Shown: positions 38,612 to 47,330, numbered from the stretch's first letter. The stretch: DNA of 50,620 bases from Methylophaga thalassica (GCA_011052985.1 DRHY01000196.1:1-50620), one strand, 5' to 3'. The notes: generated by a model not told the origin, from the sequence alone. Numbers and translations: made by a program.

Positions 38612-39910
38612 TTACTCTGCAGCTGTTAGCGGTTCGGCGGTGAGTTGTTCGATTTCTGTCTGATATAGCAATGCAGCCGTTGCAGCCTCAATGACACTAC
38701 GTCTGGCACCTAGCAGGTCTTGTCTGACGGTAAGAAATTCCAGATAACTGTAGAGTCCCCGTTGATAACCGGTTTGCGTTTGCTCCAGACTTTTAGTGAG
38801 TTTGGGGATAATCTGTTGTTGCAACTTGGAAATACTTGCAATTGCTTGTTCACGCCCGGAATAGGCCCGATAAAGCTGAGCATGAAGTTGCAACAGCATA
38901 TCTTGACGGCGATAGCTGACTTCATTACGCGCGGCCAATGCTGATTCAATATCCCCTTGCGCTCGCTGGCGGCTGAACAAAGGCACTGACACACCAGCAA
39001 CTAACGCCGAATCATTCAGTCCTTCATCTCGCCTGATCCCAACTGACCAGGTCAGATCTGCAACTTGCTGAGTTCTGGCAAGACGTACTTGTGCATCACG
39101 AACCCGCGTTTCTGCAGCGAAACGTTCCAGTTGCGGATTTTGCTGGGCCTGATTAAATAAGGCTTCAAATGACATGGCCTCGCTAAAGGCAAACAATGAG
39201 CCTGTGGCGGTCTCAAAATTAGGTTGATAACTCCCCCACAAATTAGCGAGTACCACTTTGTTGGCTTCCAGCTGACGTTTTTCGGCAGCCAATATCAGTT
39301 CAGCCTGATTAACAGAAGCTTCGGCGCGGCCCAAATCTGCTTCAGCCGCGACGGCAGCACCTACACGTTTATTAACTTCTGTTAATGTTGTTTGTGCCAG
39401 TTCCAGCCCCGTCTCGGCTAGCTTTACACGCTCTTGGCTATTGAGCACTTCAATAAATTGTCGTGTTACCTGACCTAGCAAGTCCAGCGCTTTTATTTTG
39501 CGATCAACACGGACAACATCGCTTTGTTGTTCCACTAGTTCAACACGGGACAGTCTTTTATCCCCCAGTTCAACGACAGAGGAGAGAGTGACCGTGGTTT
39601 CAAGTGACTTGATACCGCTTAGTTCCCTGGTGCCAGCGAAATTTTCAATCTCAGCACCAACAACATATGCCGGTTTGAGATTGGCCGTTTTTTTCTGGGC
39701 TTCAAGTTGCTGCTGACGAATTGGAAAAACCTGTAATGCCGGATGTTGCGCCAGTGTTTGTTGCATGGCCTCGTTTAAACTCAACGTTTTCGTTTGTTGA
39801 ACGTTCTCGGCTAATACCGGCGAGACAGAAAAGGCAACCAGCATCGAACAAAGCAATGCACGGATAGCAGGCGCACGCACATTTGTAGTGCGATCAAAGT
39901 GTATTTTCAT
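38612..39910 (-). CDS. czcC: CzcC-like TolC-family outer-membrane factor
   Basis: 432 residues with a signal peptide (ending VLAE, about residue 35) and two helical OEP domains (SLNEAMQQTLAQHPALQVF; SLEQTQTGYQRGLYSYLEFL). This is the outer-membrane channel of CzcCBA. It lies 64 bases after the CzcI-like gene and 5 bases before czcB. It is clearly paralogous to CusC in the window but well diverged. Confidence 0.9.
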   Translation of the reverse strand: MKIHFDRTTNVRAPAIRALLCSMLVAFSVSPVLAENVQQTKTLSLNEAMQQTLAQHPALQVFPIRQQQLEAQKKTANLKPAYVVGAEIENFAGTRELSGIKSLETTVTLSSVVELGDKRLSRVELVEQQSDVVRVDRKIKALDLLGQVTRQFIEVLNSQERVKLAETGLELAQTTLTEVNKRVGAAVAAEADLGRAEASVNQAELILAAEKRQLEANKVVLANLWGSYQPNFETATGSLFAFSEAMSFEALFNQAQQNPQLERFAAETRVRDAQVRLARTQQVADLTWSVGIRRDEGLNDSALVAGVSVPLFSRQRAQGDIESALAARNEVSYRRQDMLLQLHAQLYRAYSGREQAIASISKLQQQIIPKLTKSLEQTQTGYQRGLYSYLEFLTVRQDLLGARRSVIEAATAALLYQTEIEQLTAEPLTAAE

Positions 39911-39974
39911 GAAATTAGATCCTGTTTAACTGCAAACAACGGACTTACGTTAAGTCCGCAAAAACATCAGCAGT

Positions 39975-40319
39975 TCAAGATCTCGGAGGGCGGTACATAC
40001 TGACTGTAAAGTCAGGTTTTGGCGATCTAGGGTGGAGGTTGAAATAATTGTCTGGAATAGCAGCAACATTAATTCCATCAATATTAAAGATTGCGATAAA
40101 ATGTGAACACTGACAATGCATACAAAAATCACAATCGCCAGTACTTTGTGCATCATGCGAAGACGCATTGTTCGCTTGTTGAATTGCATTGGAATCATCA
40201 AGAACAAGCTGATGTTCTTGTGGTGTCTTGGAATCAGATGTATGAATGTCAGCCGCAACTATGCCTGATTGCATCACAATCATAAAGATGAGCATGTTGA
40301 TAAATAATTTTACTGACAT
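39975..40319 (-). CDS. czcI: CzcI-like small periplasmic protein heading the Czc operon
   Basis: The 114-residue precursor has a signal peptide (MSVKLFINMLIFMIVMQSGIVAA). It contains a Cys/His cluster CDFCMHCQCSH at about residues 63-73 and ends SMYRPPRS, echoing the RPP tail of the CusX-like protein at 20069-20410. CzcI-type proteins modulate czc expression or pump activity; their mechanism is unresolved. It is the first gene of the leftward operon czcI-C-B-A-D. The 220 bases upstream hold no other gene and no clear operator. Confidence 0.75.
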   Translation of the reverse strand: MSVKLFINMLIFMIVMQSGIVAADIHTSDSKTPQEHQLVLDDSNAIQQANNASSHDAQSTGDCDFCMHCQCSHFIAIFNIDGINVAAIPDNYFNLHPRSPKPDFTVSMYRPPRS

Positions 40320-40542
40320 TCGTTAATTTTATTAATGGATTCTGATGTCTTAGTTAACAAGATACTAACTTAGTTCCCAAAAGATTAGCAAAATTAAAAG
40401 TTCTCTGCTGGGTCTGTGAGAGTCTGTCACTGTTTTTATGTAACAAACACAAAGTTTTTGATGATTTTGAATAGTGTATGAGATCTTATGCTCGGGGTCT
40501 CCGGATCTATAAACAAAACTAAGACACTATAATTCGCTAATA

Positions 40543-41312
40543 GGGGTCAGCTCACGAAACGGAAAAAATCGTACGCTAAGACCTCTGCAGTGTTCCTAAC
40601 GATCGGTACTTTCCTTGTTCGACCTGTTTGTCCTGCTGCCAGATATAGTCGCCGGTCAGGTTGATGTGCTCCCAGCCCAAGGGAGAAAGATGCCGCAGAA
40701 GCGTCTCGTCGATATCCCGGCCGTCTTCGCGCAGCGCTTGAACCGCCCGCTCCATATAAACCGTATTCCAAAGGATAATGGCGCTAACAACGAGATTAAG
40801 GCCGCTCGCGCGGTAGCGCTGGTTCTCGTAACTGCGGTCGCGGAGTTCCCCGAGCCGGTTCAGGAAGACGGCACGAGCCAGCGCGTTCTTAGCCTCGCCC
40901 TTGTTCAAACCAACCTGCACGCGGCGACGCAGTTCGACGTTTTGCATCCAGTCGAGTGCGAATAAGGTCCGCTCAATACGGCCCAGCTCGCGCAATGCGA
41001 TCGCGAGGCCGTTCTGACGCGGATAGCTTCCGAGCTTACGCAGCATCAGTGATGCGGTCACGGTGCCTTGCTTGATTGATGCCGCCAAACGAAGGATTTC
41101 GTCCCAGTGTGTCCGAATGTGTTTTACGTTGATGCGACCGCCGATAAGTCCTGCGAGTGTCGGATACTGTTTTGTGTCGCCCTGTATGTACAAACGACGG
41201 TCGGCTAGATCACGAATACGCGGAGCGAAGCGGTATCCAAGCAAGTGCATCAATGCCAACCTGCGCCAAATAAGCCTAACGTACGATTTTTTCCGTTTCG
41301 TGAGCTGACCCC
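40543..41312. mobile_element. Tn3-family mini-element (non-autonomous) with 38-bp ends
   Basis: Terminal inverted repeats at 40543-40580 and 41275-41312 match at 36 of 38 bases; both begin GGGGTCAGCTCACGAAACGG, the Tn3-family length and style. Inside lies only the C-terminal fifth of a transposase. The flanking 5-mers TAATA and TTATT differ, so no target duplication is evident. Internal deletion of a full Tn3 transposon would leave such a TIME-like element, movable in trans. It abuts and truncates the actin-like gene to its right. Confidence 0.9.
40576..41259 (-). pseudogene. tnpA: C-terminal fragment of a Tn3-family transposase (TnpA)
   Basis: The 227-residue frame matches the end of Tn3 Tnp[20 protein letters not shown], then [53 protein letters not shown] and [18 protein letters not shown]. 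Full TnpA is about 1000 residues, so the N-terminal DNA-binding parts and the first catalytic Asp residues are gone. The fragment's stop overlaps the left terminal repeat, as in complete Tn3 elements; its front end abuts the right terminal repeat. Confidence 0.9.
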
Positions 41313-42121
41313 TTATTTGAAATAGCGTCCACTGCTGGCATTATTTCAGTCAGTGCTGCCTGATGATATTTTGCTAAATCTACATCCTGGCCATACAGAC
41401 GGAACCGGCCTTTACGAATCCCTTCATCAATATGAGAAATGTTGTCGTAATTGATAGAGAGGTCTTCGCTGATACCTTTGGCCACAGCTTTCAAATAAGC
41501 ACTCATTCCGGTTGGGTGACTGCCACTTTTACCACTAATTTCTCTCAAGCCAGTTGATACAAGAAAATCGACTGTGAAAAAGCCTGGATCAATCAATAAA
41601 TTTCTAGTGCTGCTCAATTCCTCTAGCAATTTTGCTTGTGATGCGTAGTGCAAAAACCCACCTAATGGTTGAGCTACCGCGTTAACCTTTTTGATTTGAA
41701 CGTCACGATTTACAACGCGATGAGAACCAACAAGCCGTTTTTCTAAAAGCGACCTTTTACTACTCATGAGATCAACTGGTAAACCCACAACCAATAAATC
41801 AATAACATCCACGTCCATTTGTGTAAGAGCACCATACATCAATGCCATGTAGTCTTCGGTCTCAATATAATTTTCATGCATGATGCGAACACCGCCTTCA
41901 AGTGCGGCATCAATGCCTGGCCCCACTTCATAGCGATTACCATTCACAACGACTTGGTAGATATCAGGACTTTCTTGAAAGCTATTCTTGTTAACACTGG
42001 GGCGGTTAACAATTGATGGAAAGTGATCTGCCTCAGCACGACCATTAACAATGTTACGAATGAATTTAGTATTGCCATAGCCTACGTCTACAGCACGAAT
42101 TACAGGATTAATATTGTTCAC
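41276..42121 (-). pseudogene. ParM/PRTRC-D-like actin ATPase, 3'-truncated by the Tn3 mini-element
   Basis: GTG 42121 is chosen as start because GGAGGAACGCTG precedes it; an upstream ATG-initiated extension runs through repeats and looks non-coding. The protein begins NPVIRAVDVGYGNTKFIRN, the first phosphate loop of actin-like plasmid segregation ATPases, with NLLIDPGFFTVDFLV as the second phosphate loop. Wording is closest to PRTRC system protein D. About 270 native residues remain before the frame enters the transposon end (HETEKIVR), so roughly the last 50 are missing. Repeats at 42327-42440 lie just upstream. Confidence 0.75.
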
Positions 42122-42209
42122 CAGCGTTCCTCCACGGAAATACAGAAAAACGCGCACACAAAGGCATCTGGAGCCTTTAAGCAAGCACGCGATAGATTGA
42201 GTTTGAAAT

Positions 42210-42230
42210 ATGGCCTGAAGTAGGCCTTTT
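42210..42230 (+). terminator. Plus-strand terminator opposite the actin-gene leader
   Basis: GGCCT (42210-42214) pairs with AGGCC (42220-42224), loop GAAGT, followed by six T. It works only on the plus strand, yet no plus-strand protein gene precedes it. It could end an antisense transcript crossing the actin gene's start. Confidence 0.55.
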
Positions 42231-42326
42231 TTGATGCACACTTCCGTGGAAGTTATGCGCAGGAGCGTCAGATTTGACGGACAAATATAGATTACCTCGG
42301 GCGCACCTATAAAATCAACCCCTACA

Positions 42327-42440
42327 AGTCCTGCAGGACGCCTACAGGACACCTGAACATCTCATTTCCCACAATCTCCAAATTAAATTCAGAGATTTAC
42401 AACACCAGAAGTCCTGCAGGACACCTACAGGACACCTGAA
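42327..42440. repeat. Iteron-like repeats upstream of the actin-like gene (candidate centromere)
   Basis: Two 31-bp direct repeats (42327-42357 and 42410-42440) differ at one base and start 83 bp apart. Each has a perfect 12-bp palindrome GTCCTGCAGGAC followed by a tandem of an 11-bp unit CAGGAC(G/A)CCT. Such repeats beside a ParM-like gene are typical of a parC/parS site or of origin iterons. An imperfect palindrome ACTTCC-GT-GGAAGT lies nearby at 42240-42253. Confidence 0.65.
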
Positions 42441-43402
42441 GTATTAGAAAATAAAATAATTGTCAGTTTTCTCAAAAACGCACCTAAGTTGCATTGGAAA
42501 AAATTGCCGTGGAGACTGAGGGGCAAAACCAGAGCAGAAACCACAGTCGAAACAAGACGATGCAGCTCAGATAAGAACTTTATTCCAGACTTTGGGAAAA
42601 AACCGTACTACAAAATCCTTGACAGACTAGGGGGTATTGATCTGAAAATATGCTCAATCTTCAACAGGGCCCTCTGGGTCTGAAGAGAGCAGCAAGCCAA
42701 CTGCATCAAAAATGGCTCTCTCTAAGCTACGTTCACCGAACGTTGCCCACTCAAAAAAAGACAAAAAGAGCTGTAAATATGCTGAAAACGCATGTTGACG
42801 GATTTCTATGTCTAAAAATCATTACGGACACGGTATTAACCGGATTGCTACGGCGATCACTGTCCAACAAGTAGGGCTGTCTCTATGGAGACACGCATCA
42901 ATCGAAGTACAGCGAACTACGGTTTGACTGTAAACCATACGAAACCACAAAAAGATTGGCCATAAACCTGATGTAAACAAAGTCTGCGATCGGAGTAGCG
43001 TTTTACTAGGGCGGACATAACGTGATCGAGCATCCTGCTGGCGGGGATTATTGGGAACAAATTCAATCACGATCGTATTTTTGTGTGTATCAAAAACCAA
43101 CCGAACACTGTGTAAATCTGTGACAGAGATGAACTAGGTGGCTGGCTATCATCAAAGATTCTGTAAAGGAGTAGGTCGAACATCTACTAGTGCTTTGCAG
43201 TGATAGCAGCGTCATGTCGGGTCTGAACAAAACCTTCCATGAAAGATATAACTCACGTTTAAGAATTAGCCGCAGTTAAGAGCTGCACCTGATGAGAGTT
43301 CCCTATCGTATGGGTATTGATTGATAACTACTGATGATTTTAACGAGTGAATAGAGAGGAAAAACTGCTTATGAAAATTGATTAAAACTGGAGATTAAAA
43401 AA
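42441..43402. other. Non-coding stretch between actin-gene repeats and integrase
   Basis: About 960 bases. Open frames here are short, lack ribosome sites and translate to unconvincing sequence. No tRNA, terminator or strong repeat was found beyond short inverted repeats. It may hold the integrase promoter and attachment-site arms, or an origin; nothing visible proves it. GGAG at 43390-43393 is the integrase ribosome site. Confidence 0.5.
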
Positions 43403-44470
43403 ATGGGAAAACCATTAGATAAACCATTTCAACCGCCGTTGACTGTGACGGAGGGGGACTATGTATTTGCTGCACCTGAAATGCGAGGTCGCCTGAACAG
43501 ACACGGTAAACCTTGGACGGTGAGAACCATCTTTGTTTACAACGTACAGCACGTTCTTTATCGACACAATGCAACGCATTCCAAGCGTCAAAAGCCAGTA
43601 GCAGAAAAAACAAAGGCAAATAGATTCAATGAAATTCGTTCTATGGCTCAGACACTGCATGACCTGGGCTATCGGATTATGTTGCCAACCCATATTCGTC
43701 AAAAGCACGTAAAAGCCCTGACACATTTCTGGGAAGCCAGGGAAGACCTGAAGCCCGCCTCTGTAGTCCAAAAAGTTTCTATCTTGAGGGTCTTTTTGGG
43801 GTGGATGGGCAAGGAGGCTGTGATTAAAGGCTTATCTGATGAAGAGCTATTTACCAAACCAGAATTAATGAAACGTCAATATGTCGCAACAGAAGATAAA
43901 AGCTGGGATGACAAGTTCGACATTAACGACGTAATCCAAAAAGTTGAAGAAGACTGCAAATATTGCGGTAGACAGCTGAAGCTAGCGCATCTGTTTGGAC
44001 TTCGTGCCAAAGAATCCATGCTGTTCAGGCCAAACCTAGATTATGACCGTGAAGGTCAGTTCATCCATGTAAGACGCGGCACCAAAGGTGGTCGGCCTAG
44101 AACCTTACCTGTTGAATCAGCAGAACAACGTCAATACCTGGAAGAGCTGCAAAGCTACTGCTACGACATTAACGAATCCATGATTCCCAGACGTTCCGAT
44201 CCAAAGCGTTGGATCAAACATTATTACCGGGTCATGAATAGAAATGGAATTTCGCGGGAAACGGGCATTACACCGCACGGCCTGAGACACGGTTACGCAC
44301 AGAGATTGTATGAACGAACCACCGGCCACCCTGCAGCAGTGAAAGATGTGCCGAAGTTAGCACGGGAAATCGACAAGATTGAAGAGCGGATTGCCAGGCT
44401 CATGGTTTCAGAAAACCTTGGCCACAGTCGTGAATCCATCTCTAGTGCTTATATTGGACGGAATGATTAA
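43403..44470 (+). CDS. Tyrosine recombinase / phage-type integrase
   Basis: 355 residues. An N-terminal SAM-like DNA-binding domain spans about 70-150 and a catalytic domain about 175-355. All active-site residues are visible: R201 (FGLRAKES), K228 (RGTKGGRPR), H292 and R295 (PHGLRHGYAQ), H341 (LGHSRESIS) and Y350 (SAYIGRND). It can integrate and excise DNA at specific sites. Its stop codon abuts a 28-bp repeat (44469-44496) that recurs at 29031-29058, which would fit an att site beside its integrase. Confidence 0.9.
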   Translation: MGKPLDKPFQPPLTVTEGDYVFAAPEMRGRLNRHGKPWTVRTIFVYNVQHVLYRHNATHSKRQKPVAEKTKANRFNEIRSMAQTLHDLGYRIMLPTHIRQKHVKALTHFWEAREDLKPASVVQKVSILRVFLGWMGKEAVIKGLSDEELFTKPELMKRQYVATEDKSWDDKFDINDVIQKVEEDCKYCGRQLKLAHLFGLRAKESMLFRPNLDYDREGQFIHVRRGTKGGRPRTLPVESAEQRQYLEELQSYCYDINESMIPRRSDPKRWIKHYYRVMNRNGISRETGITPHGLRHGYAQRLYERTTGHPAAVKDVPKLAREIDKIEERIARLMVSENLGHSRESISSAYIGRND

Positions 44471-44496
44471 CCGGCTACCACCAATATCCGGTTATT
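44469..44496. repeat. 28-bp repeat, copy 2 (possible att site or operator)
   Basis: This is the partner of 29031-29058, with 17 identical core bases and the same TAACCGG/CCGGTTA arms. It overlaps the integrase stop codon and lies 52 bases before the next gene. Confidence 0.6.
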
Positions 44497-44548
44497 GATT
44501 GCCCTTAATTTAATTATTGTTAATCTTCACACCACAAAGGAAACGACC

Positions 44549-44866
44549 ATGAATCACGAAAACCCTTGGGATATCGCATTACCACTTATCACTTCTAATG
44601 GTGAAGCTGACAAGCTAAACACCACCACTATAGAAATCCTAAATAGACTCAGTGACAAAGCCAACCCAAACACAGGGTTCGCAATCACTAGACCTGATGA
44701 GTTGGCGCGAGATGCGAAACGTTCCATAGAGGATATCCGAAAAGAGCTAACCGAGTTGGTGAAGGCTGAAATTATTAAGCCCGTTGTCACAATCGAACAA
44801 GGCTTATTCATGGTCCATCCTAGACTTATGTCTCTCGCTCACTTTTCAATGCAACAGGAGATGTAA
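44549..44866 (+). CDS. Winged-helix DNA-binding protein, plasmid type
   Basis: Start ATG 44549 has AAAGGAAACGACC upstream; an earlier in-frame start lies in the repeat region. 105 residues. The pattern TTIEILNRLSDKANPNTGF, TRPDELARDAKRSIEDIRKEL, VKAEIIKPVV and EQGLFMVHPRLMSLA is that of a compact winged helix, resembling the DNA-binding half of RepL-like or plasmid-control proteins. It could regulate the following small genes or the plasmid backbone. The stop is 2 bases before the next gene. Confidence 0.55.
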   Translation: MNHENPWDIALPLITSNGEADKLNTTTIEILNRLSDKANPNTGFAITRPDELARDAKRSIEDIRKELTELVKAEIIKPVVTIEQGLFMVHPRLMSLAHFSMQQEM

Positions 44867-44868
44867 GT

Positions 44869-45150
44869 ATGTCAGCCGCACTACAATCACCTATGGCATT
44901 AAAAGACCAGGCTCAGTCAACCGAGACGATTGTATATTTCCCGCGATCGTATACGGGCGAGACCCACATCATTTTGGGTAGCTTTGTTTTGGAAACAACT
45001 GGGAGTGCTGAAGAAGCAATCTCAATGTTGAAGAAGTATCAAGGGGCAGCGAAACGATGCAATAAACCAGTGGAACTTATACCTACTGATAGCTCATTTC
45101 AAACACTTGGCCTTCGAATTGATGAGTGGCAATTCACAGATATCAAATAA
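44869..45150 (+). CDS. Unknown small protein, operon partner of the winged-helix gene
   Basis: 93 residues, soluble, no signal peptide. It contains ETIVYFPRSYTGETHIILGSF and a helix GSAEEAISMLKKYQGAAKRC. GGAGATGTAAGT precedes ATG 44869. Coupling with the preceding gene (2-base gap) suggests one transcript. I do not recognise a family. The 198 bases after it hold a 36-codon frame without a start (45233-45326) and nothing else. Confidence 0.6.
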   Translation: MSAALQSPMALKDQAQSTETIVYFPRSYTGETHIILGSFVLETTGSAEEAISMLKKYQGAAKRCNKPVELIPTDSSFQTLGLRIDEWQFTDIK

Positions 45151-45348
45151 GTTTGATCTGTGGATTAGAAGCGAGTCTGCCATGGAAATAACATGGTTTT
45201 AAATTGAACGAAAATAGAAAATTAATTAGGATGCAGACAAGTACATTGGCGTGTTGCGATAAATGAAGAACATAAGCGTCAACAAATTACCTTGACTGAA
45301 CCCATTACGGCTGAAAATCAGGGATAACTGTTTAAAACGGAGTAAGTT

Positions 45349-45846
45349 CTGAGCAGTGTATTTGGTGATGGTGCAGGATTTTTTGCAGGGCATGCAATTT
45401 CAGAGCAAAACAAAGCCCAGCAATAGCACTTACTTGCTGACGCTTTGGTTATTGAGCACTCTGAAAAGAACTCATTACTTCATGCCCAGAGAAATGAAGC
45501 TATATCTAAAATTAACGAAATCGGAAGTCAAAACCTGATGTCTCTGGCTGAATATGAGTACGAGGTTCATTCTTCGGTGGATGTTTTTGAAGATTTGGGT
45601 CATGTCGGTGAACGTCTTAAAAGTATGGCGGAATCCATCCAACTAGTGGATAAAAATGAATTAAAAAAACTATCCGATAGGCTATTTGATGCTAGAGAAA
45701 TTCAAAGAAAGAGCGATAGAGGTGCATGGATACAGGCTCGCTGGGAAGTATTGATGCAAACCTGTCGTTTCCCAACCAACGATGATGAAGCAATTCTAGT
45801 GGGTGGGTATCATGCCTTTTCCAGGGAGCCTGCCTGTATTACTTAA
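45349..45846 (+). pseudogene. Unknown soluble helical protein with CTG start and internal TAG
   Basis: GGAG (45339-45342) is correctly placed 6 bases before CTG 45349, where an ATG would be expected. The frame then reads SSVFGDGAGFFAGHAISEQN, meets TAG at 45424-45426, and continues openly for 140 codons to 45846 (LLADALVIEHSEKN ... FSREPACIT). Residues after the stop are helical and charged, with no known domain. Either the gene is inactivated by two point changes, or translation restarts downstream (ATG 45538). Its end overlaps the next start. Confidence 0.55.
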
Positions 45847-46006
45847 ATCTGATAAAGATGCTTTAGAAGATGGAAGAACTGTAGACATTTACCGAGTGCT
45901 AACCGATCCCCATGACATCATTCCTGCGCAATCCAAAATGCGAAGAGGCCCTATTAGGCTGGCGAAGAGCGACCTGAAAACCCTAAATCATTTAATTTCA
46001 GAATAG
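45812..46006 (+). CDS. Unknown 64-residue protein
   Basis: Start ATG 45812 lies within the end of the preceding frame, with GGGTGGGT as a purine-rich ribosome site. The sequence MPFPGSLPVLLKSDKDALEDGR ends with SDLKTLNHLISE; basic and soluble. A clean terminator follows immediately. Conserved family not recognised. The overlap suggests it was translationally coupled to the now broken upstream gene. Confidence 0.5.
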   Translation: MPFPGSLPVLLKSDKDALEDGRTVDIYRVLTDPHDIIPAQSKMRRGPIRLAKSDLKTLNHLISE

Positions 46007-46022
46007 CACCCCGTAAGGGGTG
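46007..46022 (+). terminator. Compact hairpin after the 45812 gene
   Basis: CACCCC-GTAA-GGGGTG is a perfect 6-bp stem with a GTAA tetraloop, right after the stop codon and followed by ATTATTTAT. It would end the 44549-46006 transcript. Confidence 0.65.
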
Positions 46023-46066
46023 ATTATTTATGAATTGAATTATATAAGTAGTGGTCGGTATATCCC

Positions 46067-46543
46067 TTGATTCACCTAAAACAAACTTCTGCAAAATTCT
46101 ATTTGAGTGGGCTAGCAGCCCTTAATCTCCCTTCACCTTCCGGTTCGGGTGATTGGCACTTTCAAAGCGTTTTTTCTGAAAATGGTTATACGCGTGGTTT
46201 CTATGCTGGCATTGGTGCCGAAATAAATACAAATAGCTTATATGAGAGTAATGGCATTGAGGAATGCAGTCAGGCTTTAAAGAACCTCGGCATTGAATTT
46301 GATGGGGATGAAGCATATGCAGCTACTCATCCAAGAGCAATTGCGGATTTATTAGCTGATACTTTGCATAGAGGCAGACAAGCAAACTTTATCGTTCTGG
46401 ATGATTGGCTCAACGAAAGCCAAGACCTACTTAAACTTAATCTACTTCTAGACAAACTGTCCAATAACCTTACAGCAGCTCAACTCAGACTATTAGAATG
46501 TTGGAAAAATAGAAATTCACAGCGCGACCTAAAGTATATGTGA
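46067..46543 (+). CDS. Unknown protein, possibly a regulatory or antitoxin-like factor
   Basis: TTG 46067 is the only workable start; the ribosome site is poor. 158 residues: KFYLSGLAALNLPSPSGSGDWHF, a middle THPRAIADLLADTLHRGR helix and a C-terminal LSNNLTAAQLRLLECWKNRN. The SGLAALNLP...GDWH opening recurs, from memory, in proteins paired with nucleotidyltransferase-type partners, but no such partner is adjacent. It converges with the StbE toxin gene on the other strand. Confidence 0.5.
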   Translation: MIHLKQTSAKFYLSGLAALNLPSPSGSGDWHFQSVFSENGYTRGFYAGIGAEINTNSLYESNGIEECSQALKNLGIEFDGDEAYAATHPRAIADLLADTLHRGRQANFIVLDDWLNESQDLLKLNLLLDKLSNNLTAAQLRLLECWKNRNSQRDLKYM

Positions 46544-46562
46544 CACCGATAATAAACTTAAT

Positions 46563-46850
46563 TTATCCTATTCGCTTTAACGCTTTCTTATAAACTAAGT
46601 TTTTATTCCGCTTACCAACAGTAATTACATCGATGGTGATGGTTTCATCAACAACCGTATAGACCAGTCGATAACCATCATCTCTAAGCTTTATCTTGTA
46701 TGAATCTTTCATTCCAGTAAGCTTCGCCGACGGTACCCGAGGTGTTTCACGCCGATCTTTCAACTTTTTTGCGAGCTTCTTTCTGATCCCCGCATCAAGC
46801 TTGTCCCATTCCTTCTTGGCATCTTCAGTAAATCTTAAACTATAGGTCAT
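46563..46850 (-). CDS. stbE: RelE/StbE-family toxin
   Basis: 95 residues with the RelE/ParE superfamily fold: MTYSLRFTEDAKKEWDKLD, KLTGMKDSYKIKLRDDGYRLVY and DVITVGKRNKNLVYKKA. RelE toxins cut mRNA on the ribosome; StbDE systems stabilise plasmids. It overlaps the upstream antitoxin gene by 11 bases. The pattern of YKIKLRDDGYRLVY and GKR is closest to StbE. Confidence 0.9.
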   Translation of the reverse strand: MTYSLRFTEDAKKEWDKLDAGIRKKLAKKLKDRRETPRVPSAKLTGMKDSYKIKLRDDGYRLVYTVVDETITIDVITVGKRNKNLVYKKALKRIG

Positions 46851-47094
46851 CCCAATCCACTTCTATACGAGGCTGGTGCTCCCTCGCACGCACAAGGGCA
46901 GCAAGTTCTGCATCTTCCAGCCGCTCCATCATCGCCTCATACGCTTCCGCGGGAACCGCATAAAACACCGCTTTGTTCCTGTTTAAAACAGCAACAGTTT
47001 CCCCATCTGATTCGTCGACAACAACCATCGGATTACGCTTAAGCTCTGTAATACCAATAGTCACTGAAGACAAGACGGCACTTACCTTTCTCAT
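46840..47094 (-). CDS. stbD: Phd/YefM-like StbD antitoxin
   Basis: 84 residues. The N-terminal DNA-binding part SSVTIGITELKRNPMVVVDES and the following VAVLNRNKAVFYAVPAEAYEAMMERLED match StbD; the acidic C-terminal tail (RIEVDWDDL) would bind the toxin. GAGGAG lies 8 bases before ATG 47094. It precedes the toxin as usual and likely autoregulates. The 236 bases upstream hold no other feature I can support. Confidence 0.9.
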   Translation of the reverse strand: MRKVSAVLSSVTIGITELKRNPMVVVDESDGETVAVLNRNKAVFYAVPAEAYEAMMERLEDAELAALVRAREHQPRIEVDWDDL

Positions 47095-47330
47095 CTCCGC
47101 TACTCCTCTTCCTGACTACGCTTATCACACCAGCCTAGTCAGCCCATCATGGTTTTTTGCTCCTTAACTGATCAGGCTTCCTTGACCAAACCAGCTACCC
47201 TCTATTAGCTCAATATAGCACACTTAAATGACCATATAAAGATGCTTTATGTATTAGTAACATTCATAACCACTATCCCTATAAAAGAACATTTTATGCC
47301 GTACACAGGGTGGGGCTTTTTTAGTTATGT

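Noticed and set aside
40538-41317. Target-site duplication for the Tn3 mini-element
   Set aside because: Flanking bases TAATA and TTATT are both AT-rich but not direct repeats of each other.
42122-42352. N-terminal extension of the actin-like gene to an upstream ATG
   Set aside because: It would translate the 31-bp repeats and the antisense terminator; GTG 42121 has a strong ribosome site and gives the family's usual N-terminus.
42822-43100. Open frame of 92 codons on the minus strand in the region before the integrase
   Set aside because: No ribosome site, composition unlike real proteins, no recognisable motif.
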